In this document: piece after piece, positions 63,248 through 64,000 of the stretch | Position numbering within the stretch: the first letter of the stretch is position 1 | Layout: each line of letters begins with the position of its first letter | NCBI GenBank assembly: GCA_032229975.1 | Contig: JAVXVG010000052.1 | Location: forward strand, 1-64,000 | Length of the DNA: 64,000 nucleotides | Source of the DNA: JAIVGV01 sp032229975 | Lineage (GTDB): Bacteria > Acidobacteriota > Blastocatellia > Pyrinomonadales > Pyrinomonadaceae | Direction: 5' to 3' | Notes under the pieces: generated by a model | Databases searched by the model: none | What the model was told of the DNA's origin: nothing | Seen by the model: the letters and a program-made list of their open reading frames with translations, nothing else | Translations under genes and position numbers: made by a program

Positions 63248-64000
63248 ATGGCTGAGACGGGGGCGGGGCCGGTGATAGGGGCGCGCAGCGTGCGGCGCGC
63301 GGGGCTGGCTGACTATGCGCCGACTTACGGTGCGCTCGCCGCGCTCGTGCTCCTCTTCGTCGTCAACGCAGTCGTCACGCCGAATTTCCTCGACGTTAAT
63401 AACTTCCGCAACGTCCTGCTGCAAGTGGCGCCGACGGTGCTCGTCGCCGTCGGCATGACCTACGTCATCACGACCGGCGGGATCGATCTCTCGGTCGGCT
63501 CGATCATGGCGGTCGCCTCGGCGGTCGCCGCCGTCTCGCTCGGACGCGGCGTCGGCTTCGCGATTATCCTCGCGCTCGTCGTGGCGCTCGTCGTCGGCAC
63601 ACTCAACGGCGTGCTCATCTCCAGCTTCCGCATCCAGCCGATCATCGTCACGCTCGCGTCGCTCATTACCGTGCGCGGGGTGGCGCAGGTCATCAGCAAT
63701 GGCGGGCAGTTGATCCCGTTCGACAATCCGCGCTTCGCGTGGCTCGGTCAAGGGTACGTGGGGCCCGTGCCGGTGCAGGTCTTGGTGATGGCCCTCGTCG
63801 TCGCGGCGGCGATCTTCGTCATGCGTGCAACTGTATACGGTCGCTACGTCGCGGCGGTGGGCGGGAACGAGTCGGCGGCACGGCTCGCGGGCGTGCGCGT
63901 CCATCGCACGAAGATCATGGTCTACGCGTTGTCGGGGCTGCTGGCGGGTCTGGCCGGACTCATCGAGACAGCGCGACTCGGCGCAAGTGACGCACAGAAG
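63248..64000 (+). CDS. Sugar ABC transporter permease (3' end beyond window)
   Basis: At least 251 codons, cut by the window end. Starting MAETGAGPVIGARS, it has the hydrophobic helices of RbsC/YtfT permeases and the motifs NFRNVLLQVAPTVLVAVGMT and TTGGIDLSVGS, typical of this family. It completes a three-part importer with the preceding substrate-binding and ATPase genes. Confidence 0.93.
   Translation, partial: MAETGAGPVIGARSVRRAGLADYAPTYGALAALVLLFVVNAVVTPNFLDVNNFRNVLLQVAPTVLVAVGMTYVITTGGIDLSVGSIMAVASAVAAVSLGRGVGFAIILALVVALVVGTLNGVLISSFRIQPIIVTLASLITVRGVAQVISNGGQLIPFDNPRFAWLGQGYVGPVPVQVLVMALVVAAAIFVMRATVYGRYVAAVGGNESAARLAGVRVHRTKIMVYALSGLLAGLAGLIETARLGASDAQK

Overview
This window looks like a chromosomal segment of a high-GC Acidobacteriota, probably class Blastocatellia. 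That placement is inferred from the gene set: an ECF sigma factor of the TIGR02999 type beside a kinase-TPR protein, a large Oar-like TonB-dependent receptor with an N-terminal carboxypeptidase-regulatory-like domain, paired CRTAC1 (FG-GAP plus ASPIC/UnbV) proteins, a VPS10/BNR-repeat secreted protein and lipoproteins with Asn/Ala-rich tails. No 16S gene is present, so the taxonomy cannot be fixed from the sequence.

Layout. 0-21.7 kb is housekeeping and metabolic: an SbcD-like nuclease, a Lon-N-domain protein, a fused MoaD-MoaE molybdopterin synthase, GyrA, a tandem PilZ protein, a zinc-ribbon/PlsC acyltransferase, an inositol monophosphatase, an M24 peptidase, an esterase, HutU and HutH (split by about 4 kb), an M23 peptidase, an L,D-transpeptidase, AlkA-type glycosylase, TadA and tRNA-Ser(CGA). 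21.9-34 kb is a signalling island: on the minus strand an FHA-trypsin membrane protein, two Ser/Thr kinases and a PP2C phosphatase, followed by PDZ, hypothetical and TPR exported proteins; divergently, an ECF sigma factor and a kinase with C-terminal TPRs. 34-44 kb is looser and richer in AT and repeats: VKOR, YbjN-like and TonB-C proteins, an IS110-like remnant, a BNR-repeat protein and a molybdopterin oxidoreductase whose fourth Fe-S cysteine position is glycine. 44-64 kb is a carbohydrate locus: two CRTAC1 proteins, the receptor, TPR protein, ConA-like protein, GH2, LacI regulator, GH43 and a ribose/galactofuranose-type ABC importer that runs off the end.

The likely working logic of the last region is uptake through the outer-membrane receptor, cleavage by exported GH2 and GH43 enzymes, and sugar import by the ABC system under a LacI-family regulator; no SusD homologue is visible. 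The signalling island has writers (kinases), an eraser (PP2C), a reader (FHA) coupled to a protease, and a sigma-factor output.

The most unusual structure is in the non-coding DNA. There are eight inverted arrays of degenerate 7-bp units: six use AGAGGTY-like words, one GAACGAT and one CGTGAAT. Several supply the stop codon of the upstream gene and two abut the next ATG without a Shine-Dalgarno sequence. In addition there is a three-member MITE-like family with related terminal inverted repeats, two REP-pair elements (one with covarying hairpin stems) and a perfect 50-bp palindrome.
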